NCBI RefSeq assembly: GCF_025200715.1
Contig: NZ_CP104144.1
Coordinates: 496,001 to 560,000 of the forward strand
Direction: 5' to 3'
Origin: Rhizobium sullae
GTDB taxonomy: Bacteria; Pseudomonadota; Alphaproteobacteria; Rhizobiales; Rhizobiaceae
DNA length: 64,000 nucleotides
The position numbers and the translations under genes are program-made. Positions 38,678 through 48,777 of this stretch are shown piece by piece. The stretch's first letter is position 1, and the number at the start of each line of letters is the position of its first letter. Under the pieces are notes generated by a model. It was given only the letters and a program-made list of their open reading frames with translations, searched no databases and had not been told where the DNA came from.

Positions 38678-39401
38678 CTAAAGGCTGGCGGTGATGCCGC
38701 CATCGACCATCAGCATGTGGCCGTTGACGAAGGAGGAAGCGTCCGAGGCGAGAAAGACGACTGCGCCGACCAGTTCTCCCGTTGCCCCATCGGCCTGCAG
38801 GTGTCCGGTTCTCCAGCCAAGCCGAGAAATTCGGATCGTCCACCAGCGCCTGGTTGAGTGGCGTCTTGAAATAGCCGGGTGCGATCGCGTTCGCCTGCAG
38901 GCCGTATTTTACCCAATCTGTCGCCATGCCGCCGGTGAGATTTCTGACCGCACCCTTGGTCGCCGTATAAGGGGCAATGCCCGGGCGAGCGAGTTCGGCC
39001 TGGACGGAGGCGATGTTGATGATCTTGCCTTTTCCGCGGGCAATCATTGCCTGCGCCGCCGCCTGGCTGACGTAAAAGATGCTTGAGACGTTGGTCTTCA
39101 GCAGTTCATCCCACTTTTCGATCGGGAAAGATTCCAGCGGCGTTCGAAACTGCATTCCGGCATTATTGACGAGGATGTCCACCGGGCCGATCTCGCTTTC
39201 GATATAGGCGATGCCATCGCGCGCCGCGGCAGCGTCGGTCACGTCGAAGGCCGCGCTCAGCGCATGGAATCCTCTTGCCCTGATCGTCTCCGCTGCGGCG
39301 GCTGCTTTCCGGGCATTGCGGCCGTTGATGACGAGGGAAGCGCCGTGTTCTGCAAGGCCGAGCGCCAGCGCATGGCCGAGGTCGAACAAGTGAAAAGACA
39401 A
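38678..39401 (-). pseudogene. Broken short-chain dehydrogenase (gluconate 5-dehydrogenase-like)
   Basis: From TTG 39401 (GAGGAG upstream) the frame reads LFDL directly into GHALALGLAEHG, lacking about 14 codons that normally hold the TGxxxGIG nucleotide loop. The middle is intact, with NNAG, INIASVQAE and the catalytic YTATK. After RTPAGRWGN the frame shifts. The proper C-terminus (ELVGAVVFLASDASSFVNG ... VDGGITASL and TAG at 38678) is found in another frame, so the longer open frame to 38499 is only read-through. Both an in-frame deletion and a frameshift show that this gene no longer makes a working enzyme. The family is polyol or gluconate dehydrogenases. Confidence 0.85.
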
Positions 39402-39517
39402 ACCAGACTCCTCATTGTTACGGCTGATTGAAGAGGAGTTGCCGTGTCAATGCAAGCAGTGGCTTTGACGCAGGCCGCTGCGGTCTGTTATGTCCGGCCC
39501 TAGAGTGGAGGATCATC

Positions 39518-40021
39518 ATGCGCATCCGCAACGAGACCGAAGCCGATATCCCGGCGATCCGCGCGCTGGTTAGCACGGCATTCGCCGGCAAGGCTTACAG
39601 CAGCCAGACGGAAACGGCAATTGTCGACGCCCTGCGCAGGAACGGAGCGCTTTCCGTGACGTTGGTTGCCGAAGACGAAAGCGGCATCATCGGCCATATC
39701 GCGTTCTCACCCGTGATGATCGACGGCGAAGATCTCGGTTGGTACGGCCTGGGTCCGATCGCCGTCGCGCCTGAAAGACAGCGCGAGGGCATCGGCAGCG
39801 CTCTGGTGCGCGAAGGGCTCGCAGCCATCCGAAAACGCAATGCCAATGGATGTCTCCTGCTTGGAGATCCGAATTATTACGGCCGGTTCGGCTTCAGGGC
39901 GGATGCGCGCCTCAGGCTTGCAGGGGTTCCGCCCGAATATTTCCAGGCGTTGTGTTTCAGCGGCGAAATGCCGGCAGGCATGGTCACCTATGACGCGGCT
40001 TTCGAGGTGACGAACGACTAG
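39518..40021 (+). CDS. GNAT family N-acetyltransferase (YhbS-like)
   Basis: 167 residues. Motif A (acetyl-CoA site) reads LGPIAVAPERQREGIGSALVREG, followed by GCLLLGDPNYYGRFGF, the mark of the YhbS-like subgroup. The start is ATG 39518 with GGAGGAT just upstream; the longer frame to 39428 is unsupported. Substrate unknown. It stands between the broken dehydrogenase and the converging importer operon. Confidence 0.88.
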   Translation: MRIRNETEADIPAIRALVSTAFAGKAYSSQTETAIVDALRRNGALSVTLVAEDESGIIGHIAFSPVMIDGEDLGWYGLGPIAVAPERQREGIGSALVREGLAAIRKRNANGCLLLGDPNYYGRFGFRADARLRLAGVPPEYFQALCFSGEMPAGMVTYDAAFEVTND

Positions 40022-40035
40022 GCCGCGCATAGGGC

Positions 40036-40732
40036 CTAATGCAAGCCGCCGACGCCGAGCAGGCGTTCCACGGCATCGTGATCCGTCGATAGCGCATCGG
40101 GTGTGCCGGTCCAGGCAAGGCGGCCGCGCTCCAGAATGATGACCTGATCGGCGAAGTCGAGTGCGCTCTGGATGCGCTGTTCGACGAGCAGTATCGTCAT
40201 GTCGCCGGTTTGAGCGAGTTCGGAAAACGCTGCCATCAGCTCTTCGCAGATGACGGGTGCGAGACCTTCCAACGGTTCGTCGAGCAGCAGCACGGAGGGG
40301 CGGCCGAGAATGGTGCGGGCGGTCGAAAGCATCTGCTGCTCGCCGCCGGAGAGCTGGCTGCCGAGATTGCGGCGGCGTTCCTTCAGGCGCGGAAACATCT
40401 GGTAGGCCTCTTCGAGCGCCGTCTTCGGCCGTCCCTTGAGGCCAACGAAGAGATTTTCCTCGACCGTCAGCGTCGGGAAGATGCAGCGCGCCTGCGGCAC
40501 ATACCCGAGCCCCTGATGGGCGCGAGCGGCGCTGGCCATTGCCGTAACGTCGGAGGAGCCAAGGCGGATGCGGCCATCATAAAGCTTGGTCTGTCCGGCA
40601 AGCGTCGCAAGCAAGGTTGTCTTGCCCATTCCGTTGCGGCCGAGGATGGCAAGGCGCGCGCCAGCGGGCATAGAAAAGGAGACGCCCTCCAGAACCCGCG
40701 TCGGTCCATAGCCGGCGGAGAGATTTTCGACA

Positions 40733-40752
<20 letters not shown>
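40036..40752 (-). CDS. ABC importer ATPase, branched-chain-amino-acid type (LivF-like)
   Basis: 238 residues. Walker A is GRNGMGKTT, signature LSGGEQQ, Walker B VLLLDEPLEGLAP, the LivF pattern. I choose ATG 40752: GGGAG sits 8 bases before it but only 2 before the other candidate at 40758. It overlaps the LivG-like stop by 20 bases. Last gene of a five-gene importer operon. Given the PcaQ-like site upstream of the operon, it is probably part of an aromatic-acid importer (PcaMNVWX-like) and not a leucine transporter. Confidence 0.92.
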
Positions 40753-41493
<741 letters not shown>

Positions 41494-41497
<4 letters not shown>

Positions 41498-42501
41498 TCG
41501 GCCTCCCTGCGGCGGGCGAAGAAGGCAGCTGCGGTCCCGTAAAGCCCCTTCGGAGCGAAGAGTACGACGGCAATCAGAAGCGCGCCGACCATCGTCAGCC
41601 AATGGAAAGGGTTTGCAGCCGACACATAATCCTCGAAGAGCATGAAGATGACGGTGCCGGAGAGCGCACCGAAGAGCGAGCCGGTGCCGCCGAGCACAAG
41701 CATGACAAGGCTTTCGGCCGAAAGCGTGAAGGAGAGGCTGTCGAGGCCGACGACCTGCGTCGAGATGGCGTTGAGCGCACCACCAACACCGGCGACCGCA
41801 CCGGAGATGACATACATCTTCATCAACGCTGCTTTCGGTGAAGCGCCCATTGCGCGGATGCGCAAGGCGTCTTCCTTGATGCCGCGGCAGAGCATGCCGA
41901 AGGGCGAACGCACCAGAAGGCGGAGCAGAATGACAACGGCAAGCAGCAGGATCACCCCGAAAACATAGGCAGTGTGGCCGTAAAGATCGAACTCGAAGAT
42001 GCCGAACACCGGATCGGCCGAGACGCCCGAAAGGCCGTCGCTGCCGCCGGTCCAGGACGACGCCTTATTGGCGAATTCGTGGAAGAGGTGGATGAGCGCG
42101 ATCGAAAGGACAAGCTGCGGCAGGCCATGGGCGCGCAGGACGACGAAACCGCAGACGAGGCCCGCAGCCGCACCGCCGGCGACACCGGCAGCGGTCATCA
42201 GGAGCGGATCGGTGATGCCGTAATGGGCCGAGACAATGCCCGCCGCATAAGCACCGGAGCCGAAGAGCGCGGCGTGACCGAGCGTCGCCACGCCGCAATA
42301 GCCGGTGACGAGATCGAGCGACAGGACGAGCAAGGAGATCGCGATGACGCGCGTCAGCAGCGCAAGGTTATCCGGAAAGAGCAGATAGCCAAAACCGGCG
42401 AGCACAAGGATTGCGGCAATGCCGGCCGCATCGCGGCCAAGCGAGCGATGGCGCCGGGTGGGTGCGGCCGTCGTTATTTGTGTGTTCATGGCGATCGTCA
42501 T
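41494..42501 (-). CDS. ABC importer permease, branched-chain-amino-acid type (LivM-like)
   Basis: 335 residues with about nine membrane helices. YCGVATLGHAALFGSGAYAAGI is the LivM signature, and the C-terminal part contains GGTGSLFGALSGTVIF. The start at 42501 lies two bases after the LivH-like stop. ATG 42489, four codons later, is an alternative. Channel subunit with the LivH-like permease. Confidence 0.93.
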
Positions 42502-42502
42502 C

Positions 42503-43366
42503 CTACTTCATCCTTCCGGCAAAGCCGCGCGGGAAAACGCAGATGATGGCGATGACGGCGAGATAGAAGAAGAATTCCCCATATTCCGGCATCAGATAGC
42601 GGCCCGTGGTATCGATGCCGCCGAGCACCAGGCAGGCAATCAGAGCACCCGGAATGGAGCCCGCGCCGCCGACCGAGACGACAACGAGGAAGGTCACCAT
42701 GTAGCGCAGCGCATAATAGGGCTCGACAGGCAAGAGCTCGGCGCCGACCACGCCGCCGAAGGCTGAAAGGCCGACGGCGACGGCGAAGCTTAGCGCATAG
42801 ATGATCTCCGTGCGCACCCCAAGCGCTGCGGCCATGGCGGCATTGTCGACGGACGCGCGCAGTTTCACGCCGAAACTCGTCTTCTCGATCGTGTACCAAA
42901 GGGCGGCTGCGACGGCGAGGCCGCAAAGGATGGCAAAAAGCCGGTGCACCGGAATGGTGCGAAAACCAAGATCGGCGGAGCCTCGCAAGCCGTCGGGCAG
43001 CGGAATGGTCTTCAGCGTCGGTCCCATGACGTAGTTGGCGATGCCGATGATGCAGAAGGTGATGCCGATCGTCATCAGCACCTGGGTAAGTTCCGGCGCA
43101 CCATAGATGCGGCGGAATAGGAAGCGTTCGACAGGAATGGCGATGACGATGGTTCCGACGACGGCGACAATAACTGCTATTCCGTACCCGAGACCGAGAT
43201 CATGCGCTGCGTAGGAGGCGATATAGCCGCCGATCATTGCGAAGGCGCCATGGGCGAGGTTGACGACGCGCATCAGGCCCATGGTGACTGACAGGCCGAT
43301 CGAGATCACGAACAGCACCATGCCATAGGCAAGCGCATCGACGGCTATGCTGAAGACAGTTTGCAT
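42503..43366 (-). CDS. ABC importer permease, branched-chain-amino-acid type (LivH-like)
   Basis: 287 residues with about eight membrane helices. The signature is GLMRVVNLAHGAFAMIGGYI, and GGAGSIPGALIACLVLGGI lies near the C-terminus. The start at ATG 43366 puts the first helix at the N-terminus; the frame continues open to 43531 through a repeat-like spacer and is not used. Co-transcribed with the next three genes; separated from the binding protein by a 189-base spacer. Confidence 0.93.
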   Translation of the reverse strand: MQTVFSIAVDALAYGMVLFVISIGLSVTMGLMRVVNLAHGAFAMIGGYIASYAAHDLGLGYGIAVIVAVVGTIVIAIPVERFLFRRIYGAPELTQVLMTIGITFCIIGIANYVMGPTLKTIPLPDGLRGSADLGFRTIPVHRLFAILCGLAVAAALWYTIEKTSFGVKLRASVDNAAMAAALGVRTEIIYALSFAVAVGLSAFGGVVGAELLPVEPYYALRYMVTFLVVVSVGGAGSIPGALIACLVLGGIDTTGRYLMPEYGEFFFYLAVIAIICVFPRGFAGRMK

Positions 43367-43399
43367 GAGGTTCGTGTGTTCCTTTTGTCGTCCATGAAG

Positions 43400-43550
43400 C
43401 CGCGCCGATGGCTCTCGCTCTACATCGTCCCGCGTACCGTGCCGCCTCCTCGTCCGCCTGCCGGCATCCTCTCGCTTGGGAGAAGGGATTTGCGGCGCTG
43501 GGAGAGGACAGGATGAGGGGGCGGTTTCCACGATCGCGCCCTCATGACAG
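43400..43550. repeat. Candidate rhizobial intergenic (REP/RIME-like) element
   Basis: The spacer between the binding-protein gene and the LivH-like gene holds CTCGTCCGCCTGCCGGC, TCTCGCTTGGGAGAAG and GGGAGAGGACAGGATGAGGG. These resemble repeated intergenic sequences I remember from Rhizobium genomes. Such elements often form hairpins that adjust mRNA levels between binding protein and permease genes. The identification is from memory of the type, and exact limits are not known. Confidence 0.4.
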
Positions 43551-43555
43551 GCGGT

Positions 43556-44728
43556 TTACTTCATAGCCGCCAGACCCGGATCACCCTGCTTTTCGAAGAC
43601 CTGGATTTCCTTGTTGATGTATTTGCCGCCCGCATCCTTGGTGACTTCGCGCAGATAGATATTCTGCGTGAGATGGCGGCTTTCCGGATCGATCGAAACC
43701 GGGCCGCGCGGGCTTGTCCAGGAGAGACCTTTCACGGCTTCGACGGCCTTTTCGGCGTCCTGCTTTCCGCCGGTCGCCTCGATCATCTTGTAGATGACGT
43801 GCATGCCGTCATAGGCGCCAACCGCGGGGAAGGTGAGTTCGGACGGGTTGCCGAGCGCCTTGCCGGTGGCTTCGACGAAGGCCCTGTTTTCCGGCGAATC
43901 ATGCGAAACCGCATAATGGAACGTCGTCAGCATGCCGAGCGCGGCATCGCCGAGTGCCGGCAAGTCAGATTCCTGCGTCAGGTCGCCGGGGGCAAAGAGC
44001 TGGATGCCGCCGGCCTTCAGACCATTTTCGTCATAGGCCTTCACGAAGCCGAGCGTCGTCGGCCCGGATGGCAAGAAGGCGAAGACGCCTTGTGCGCCGG
44101 AGTCTTTGATGCGCTGCATGATCGGGCTGAAATCATTGGTGGCAAGCGGCATGCGGATCGCCTCGACGATTTCGCCGCCGGCCTTTTCGAAGCCCGCCTT
44201 GAATGCATTTTCAGCGTCGACGCCCGGACCATAATCGCTGACGACGGAGATGACTTTCTTCACACCCTTGTCGAAGGCGACCTTGGCGATTGGCGTGGAG
44301 GTCTGCCAGAGGGTGAAGGATGTACGAACGACCAGCGGGCTCTTGGTGACGATCGCCGAGGTCGCCGCGTTCATGATGACGAGCGGCGTATTTGCCTGCT
44401 TCAGGATGGGCGTGACGGCCATTGCATCCGGCGTAAAATAAAAGCCGGCGAGATACTGGACCTTTTCCTTGACGACGAGTTCCTGGGCAAGCGCCTTAGA
44501 CTGCGCCGGATCGGCGGCCGGCAGATCGCGATAGATTACTTCGATGGTGTTGTCGCCGATCTTGGCGCCGTTCGTTGCCATGTAGGCGTCGATACCAGCC
44601 TTGAAGTTCTTGCCCTGCAGCGCGAACGGACCCGAAAATGGGCCGACAACGCCGACCTTGATCGTGTCGGCATAGGCGGCCGCGCCCATGACGAGTGCCG
44701 CTGCAGCGGCCAGAACCATCCGTTTCAT
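43556..44728 (-). CDS. ABC importer substrate-binding protein, family 6 (LivK-like), probable aromatic-acid binding
   Basis: 390 residues. A Sec signal peptide (1-20, cleavage after AAAYA) is followed by the periplasmic-binding-protein fold TIKVGVVGPFSGPFALQG. The later part holds FDKGVKKVISVVSDYGPG and GAQGVFAFLPSG. The LivK-like family also covers binders of benzoate-type acids. A PcaQ-box-like site lies 119 bases upstream of the start, and the pca genes are next door, so protocatechuate or a related acid is the likely ligand; S. meliloti has a PcaQ-controlled Liv-type importer, pcaMNVWX. The ligand is inferred, not seen. Confidence 0.92.
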   Translation of the reverse strand: MKRMVLAAAAALVMGAAAYADTIKVGVVGPFSGPFALQGKNFKAGIDAYMATNGAKIGDNTIEVIYRDLPAADPAQSKALAQELVVKEKVQYLAGFYFTPDAMAVTPILKQANTPLVIMNAATSAIVTKSPLVVRTSFTLWQTSTPIAKVAFDKGVKKVISVVSDYGPGVDAENAFKAGFEKAGGEIVEAIRMPLATNDFSPIMQRIKDSGAQGVFAFLPSGPTTLGFVKAYDENGLKAGGIQLFAPGDLTQESDLPALGDAALGMLTTFHYAVSHDSPENRAFVEATGKALGNPSELTFPAVGAYDGMHVIYKMIEATGGKQDAEKAVEAVKGLSWTSPRGPVSIDPESRHLTQNIYLREVTKDAGGKYINKEIQVFEKQGDPGLAAMK

Positions 44729-44846
44729 GTTTTCCTCTCCCTTTGTGTCCGGCGCACTCCACCGCCGGATTAGCGCGAAGCTAATAATTTTCGCGTCAGT
44801 GTGTCATGCGGAATAGTAATGTAAAATGAAATAAATGCCGTAATTC

Positions 44847-44862
44847 ATAACCGGAGAATTAT
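44847..44862. promoter_or_regulatory. Probable PcaQ binding site upstream of the importer operon
   Basis: ATAAC, six bases, ATTAT (44847-44862), which matches the site found before pcaD (ATAAC, six bases, GTTAT at 50058-50073) at 9 of 10 fixed positions. It is also close to the published PcaQ motif as I recall it (ATAACC-N4-GGTTAA). It lies 119 bases before the start of the substrate-binding-protein gene and 30 bases before the pcaB stop. Confidence 0.6.
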
Positions 44863-44891
44863 GTTTCGTACTACCATGACGTCGCCATGGT

Positions 44892-45950
44892 CTATGATCT
44901 TCCGAGGCGCAAGATATTGCCGGTCAACTCACGTGCAAGCCGCAGGGCGGCGGCGGTCGCCATCACCATCTGCGGTATCACGAGCCATTCGAGCGTCCAG
45001 GCGGCACCTGAACGTTCCTGTTCGTGAACGAGCGATTGATGGATGGCGGAAAGCTGGGCGGCGTTGAAGCGGGCAAGCGCAACAAGCGTCTCGGCCGCGA
45101 CGGGATTTTGCTTATGTGCCATGGCAGACGAACCGCCGCCGCCAGCAAGTTCGATCTCGCCGCCCGCCTGCGCCAGAAGGGCTATGTCCTGGCCCATCTT
45201 CCCGAGGCTGCCGGTGATCAGCGAGAAAAGGTTGGTAAGATCGGCGATCATGGCACGCTGGCTTTGCCATTGCGGTTCGTCAGCGAGCCCGAGTTCCTGG
45301 GCAAGTGAAGCGCGGATGGCGGCCGCCTTGTCGCCAAGCTTGTCCAGCGTTCCGGCCGCGCCACCGAACTGGACGGGAAAAGACTGTTCCGTCAGCCGGC
45401 CGCGATAAAGTTCAAGCGGTGCCCGCCATGTCCGCAGACGATCGGAAACGGCAATCGGGATTGCGGCCTGCATGCGGGTATGACCCATCAGGGTGTTCTG
45501 GCCGAATTCGCGGTCGAGCGCGTCGAGAGCGAAAATAGCGGCACCGAGCCGGCCGGAGAAAAGAAAGGCGATCGATTTCAGCCTGATCATCAGGCTGGTG
45601 TCGATGACGTCCTGGCTGGTCGCGCCGAAATGGATATGCTCGGCCGCGTCGCCGCCCACGGACTTGCGCAGTTGCTTGATAAGCTCGGGAACCACGACGC
45701 CGTCCCTGGCGGTCGCGGCCTTGAGGCCGGCCATATCGGCAGTGAAGCCTTTACAGGCGTCGGCAATGCGGCTTGCCGCCTTTTCCGGGATCAGGCCGTG
45801 GATGCTTTCGGCCTTCGCAAGCGCTCGTTCGAAAGAGAGCATGGCGCGGATATCGGCATCGGCCGAAAGATAGGCAGCAACCTCGTCGTCGCCGAGAAGG
45901 CCGCACAGAAACGGGTGGTCGAAGGCCGGTGTGGTCACGTGACGTCTCAT
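44892..45950 (-). CDS. pcaB: 3-carboxy-cis,cis-muconate cycloisomerase
   Basis: 352 residues of the fumarase/aspartase superfamily, with the signature loop GSSAMAHKQNP and FGATSQDVIDT earlier. It converts 3-carboxymuconate, the ring-cleavage product of protocatechuate, to 4-carboxymuconolactone. Bacterial PcaB proteins are 350-450 aa, so this is a shorter form. The start at ATG 45950 puts RHVTTPAFDHPFL at the N-terminus. Unlike the usual pcaDCHGB arrangement, an acyltransferase gene lies between pcaG and pcaB. Confidence 0.93.
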   Translation of the reverse strand: MRRHVTTPAFDHPFLCGLLGDDEVAAYLSADADIRAMLSFERALAKAESIHGLIPEKAASRIADACKGFTADMAGLKAATARDGVVVPELIKQLRKSVGGDAAEHIHFGATSQDVIDTSLMIRLKSIAFLFSGRLGAAIFALDALDREFGQNTLMGHTRMQAAIPIAVSDRLRTWRAPLELYRGRLTEQSFPVQFGGAAGTLDKLGDKAAAIRASLAQELGLADEPQWQSQRAMIADLTNLFSLITGSLGKMGQDIALLAQAGGEIELAGGGGSSAMAHKQNPVAAETLVALARFNAAQLSAIHQSLVHEQERSGAAWTLEWLVIPQMVMATAAALRLARELTGNILRLGRS

Positions 45951-46050
45951 TGATTTCTGCCTGCTCTGCCGCCAGTTTGGCGGCAGAAGGACCGCATGGC
46001 TACCGAAATCCCGGAAGACTAGGGACAAAGGCTTTCCGCTCCTTTGCCGA

Positions 46051-47220
46051 CTATACCTTTACCGGCTCTTCGACGGACAGGATTTTTGTATCCGCATTCT
46101 CGTCGACGCCACGCGCCTTTGCAACGAACGAGAATTTCTTTCGCATGCCCAGGATGGGTTTTTCGATCATATGCCAGGAAAAGACGGCGATACCCAGGGC
46201 GGCACAGATGCCGACGGCATAGAGTGCGAGCGCTCCCGTCTTGGGGATGAGGAACAAACCCGGTGCCAGGCTGATCAAAATCTGTAGAAAGGGATCGTGA
46301 TAGAGGTAGACGCCGTAAGAGTAGTCGCCCTTGTGAAAGACGGAGGGCAAGGGTACCGGCGTCAGGCCGACAAATATCGTGATATAGACGAGTGCCGGCA
46401 GGACGAGCAGCCTGTTCGGCACGCTCTCGATGGATGGGCTGCTCAAAAGGAGCATCGCCAGGACGGAAATCGCCAGGCTGGCCACAAACAGCGATCTTTT
46501 GTGCGGAATAAAATCCCGCAATTGATAGGCGAGGATGCCGAGCAGAAACGCGAACACCAGTTGGGCGCCGCGGCTGACGAATAGCGTGCTCAAAACCAGG
46601 TTTATGCGATAGGGCAGCAGATGTCCGAGGAACTGGACGACGAGCCCGGCCAGGATGAAGCCGCCAGTCAAAAGTGCCAGCTTCTGCCACGACTTGATGA
46701 TCGAGGTGATCATCAGCGCAGACATGATGATGTAGCAGAAGATTTCCCAAGGCACGGTCCAGAGAGCCCCGTTCACCCGATGCGTCGGGTTCTCTTCAAA
46801 CACGCCCGGCAGGCTGTAATGGATCCAGCCGACGATGTTGAGGAAATACTTGTAGAAATCGGCACCAAGAAAATAGTCGCGCGAGGCGACGGTCGTCACC
46901 AGGGGGCCGATGATGAGCGCGCAGACGACGATATCGACGGCAAGGGCTGGGACAATGCGCAATCCGCGGTTCAGGAGAAAGTTCTTGAGGCTGAGCCGCT
47001 GAGCGCTGCCGGCGATCAGAAAACCGCTGAGCGCAAAGAACATCGGCACCAGTGCGTATTCCGCAAACCAAAGCGGGCTCGAACGAAAAAACGCGTCATT
47101 TCCGGTCAGCAAAAGCGAATGTGCAAATACGATTGAAAAAGCCAGAGCAATTCTGAGGAAGTCGAAACCTGGACCAAGACCCTTGTGTGCGGACAGGACG
47201 TGCCCGAATGTTTTCTGCAT
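46051..47220 (-). CDS. Acyltransferase 3 family (OafA-like) membrane protein
   Basis: 389 residues with about 10 membrane helices. The N-terminal catalytic His region is FDFLRIALAFSIVFAHS, followed by VPMFFALSGFLIAG, the family mark, and WTVPWEIFCYI. It O-acetylates (or acylates) surface sugars or lipids. The start at ATG 47220 follows GGTGGAAAC. It has nothing to do with aromatic catabolism, yet sits inside the pca run with 184 bases before it and 100 after it. It may have been inserted there or may have its own promoter. Confidence 0.9.
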   Translation of the reverse strand: MQKTFGHVLSAHKGLGPGFDFLRIALAFSIVFAHSLLLTGNDAFFRSSPLWFAEYALVPMFFALSGFLIAGSAQRLSLKNFLLNRGLRIVPALAVDIVVCALIIGPLVTTVASRDYFLGADFYKYFLNIVGWIHYSLPGVFEENPTHRVNGALWTVPWEIFCYIIMSALMITSIIKSWQKLALLTGGFILAGLVVQFLGHLLPYRINLVLSTLFVSRGAQLVFAFLLGILAYQLRDFIPHKRSLFVASLAISVLAMLLLSSPSIESVPNRLLVLPALVYITIFVGLTPVPLPSVFHKGDYSYGVYLYHDPFLQILISLAPGLFLIPKTGALALYAVGICAALGIAVFSWHMIEKPILGMRKKFSFVAKARGVDENADTKILSVEEPVKV

Positions 47221-47404
47221 GTTTCCACCATCACCGTTCAGCCCGTCCAAGTCTTACTGCGGTGCAGCATTTTTAACAACCCGCATATCGCTGTTTTGTC
47301 ATGCGCGCAGCTCTCTTTGATTGTAGTCCTGACCGTCAACGGCATTGCCCTCCGCCAGGAGTTGCCTGCACCATAAAGGCAAAACCTCTTATTTTACATC
47401 ATGG

Positions 47405-48016
47405 TCAAATGTCGAGAAATACGGTTTCCTGCTCCCCCTGAAGGCGGATATCAAACGTACAGGTTGTGTCATCGCGGGACGCGATCATTGTTGCAGTGCG
47501 CTCGCGGTGCTCGATACGGGAAAGCAGCGGATCGGCCTTGTTGGCGTCCGCCTCTTCGGGAAAATACATACGGGTGTGGAGTCCGATATTGATGCCGCGC
47601 GCGACGATCCAGAACGAGATGTGCGGCGCCATCATGCTGCCGTCCTTGAACGGGACGCGGCCGGGCTTGACGGTTTCGAAGATGTAGGCGCCGTCTTCGG
47701 CGCTGGTCGGGCAGCGCCCCCAACCGGTGAAATTCGGGTCGGCCGTACCGCGCATTTCCGATGGGCTGTTGTAAAGCCCGGCGCTGTCGGCTTGCCAGAT
47801 TTCGACCACTGCGTCACGCACGAGCGCGCCTGTGCCGTCATAAATACGGCCTGTGACGGTGATGCGTTCGCCGAGCGTCTTGTCGTTGACCATCGCGCTG
47901 CCGAGGTCTTCTGCGTAAACGCCGCCGATATCGCAGAAATTCGGCGTCAGGCCGATATGGACATAGGGACCTGCCGTTTGCGACGGGGTTTCCTTGAGAT
48001 AGCTGGATTCCTGCAT
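47405..48016 (-). CDS. pcaG: Protocatechuate 3,4-dioxygenase alpha subunit
   Basis: 203 residues. SQTAGPYVHIGLTP at the N-terminus, EIWQADSAGLY and MAPHISFWIVARGIN in the core are the alpha-subunit pattern; it lacks the iron ligands, as expected. It pairs with PcaH to cleave protocatechuate between the hydroxyls. It lies two bases after the pcaH stop, so it is tightly coupled. Confidence 0.96.
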   Translation of the reverse strand: MQESSYLKETPSQTAGPYVHIGLTPNFCDIGGVYAEDLGSAMVNDKTLGERITVTGRIYDGTGALVRDAVVEIWQADSAGLYNSPSEMRGTADPNFTGWGRCPTSAEDGAYIFETVKPGRVPFKDGSMMAPHISFWIVARGINIGLHTRMYFPEEADANKADPLLSRIEHRERTATMIASRDDTTCTFDIRLQGEQETVFLDI

Positions 48017-48018
48017 AG

Positions 48019-48768
48019 TCAGTTGCCCTCCAGCCGATTTTCGAACAGTGTCGAACGGCGGCCGCGCAGCACGATATCAAACTTATAGGCGCGCGCATCC
48101 ATGGGGATGGTGTTGCCCCAGTCGAGCGGTGCAATCAGCTGCTCGATCGCTGCCTTGTCCGGGATCGTGCCGACGATCGGACATTTCCAGATCATCGGAT
48201 CGCCTTCGAAATACATCTGCGTGATCAGCCGCTGGGCAAAGCCGTGACCGAAGATCGAAAAGTGGATATGCGCCGGGCGCCAGTCGTTGACGCCGTTCGG
48301 CCACGGATAGGCGCCGGGGCGAATGGTGCGGAAGGAATATTGCCCATACTCGTCGGTGATGCAGCGCCCGCAGCCGCCGAAATTCGGATCGATGGCCGCA
48401 AGATAGGTTTCTTTCTTGTGGCGATAGCGCCCGCCGGCATTGGCCTGCCAGAATTCGACCAGCGCGCCCGCAACCGGCTGGCGACGTTCGTCGAGCACCC
48501 GGCCGTGAACGATAATACGCTCGCCGATGGCGCTTTCGCCGGGGCGGGCGAAATTGTGGATCAGGTCGTTGTCGAGTTCGCCGATGATCGAGTGGCCGAA
48601 GACCGGTCCGGTAATCTCGGAAATCGTGCCATCGAGCGATAAGAGTGCGCGCTGTGGAGAGCGCAGCACCGATGTCTTGTAACCGGGCGCATAGGCCGGT
48701 GGGTGCCAGGCGCGGTCGCGGGCGAAGAAGGCGCCAGTTTCCGGCTTGCGGTTCGGGATATCGGACAT
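48019..48768 (-). CDS. pcaH: Protocatechuate 3,4-dioxygenase beta subunit
   Basis: 249 residues. All four non-heme Fe(III) ligands are seen: Tyr115 (GGRYRH), Tyr154 (GAYPW), His167 and His169 (AHIHFS), each shifted by 7 from the Pseudomonas numbering. The C-terminal region is the usual dioxygenase beta fold. It is the catalytic subunit of the intradiol dioxygenase that opens protocatechuate to 3-carboxy-cis,cis-muconate. Confidence 0.97.
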   Translation of the reverse strand: MSDIPNRKPETGAFFARDRAWHPPAYAPGYKTSVLRSPQRALLSLDGTISEITGPVFGHSIIGELDNDLIHNFARPGESAIGERIIVHGRVLDERRQPVAGALVEFWQANAGGRYRHKKETYLAAIDPNFGGCGRCITDEYGQYSFRTIRPGAYPWPNGVNDWRPAHIHFSIFGHGFAQRLITQMYFEGDPMIWKCPIVGTIPDKAAIEQLIAPLDWGNTIPMDARAYKFDIVLRGRRSTLFENRLEGN

Positions 48769-48777
48769 CTCTTCCTC

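Noticed and set aside
44769..44785. Hairpin ATTAGC-GCGAA-GCTAAT between pcaB and the binding-protein gene
   Set aside because: On the strand that is transcribed it is not followed by T residues, so there is no case for a terminator.
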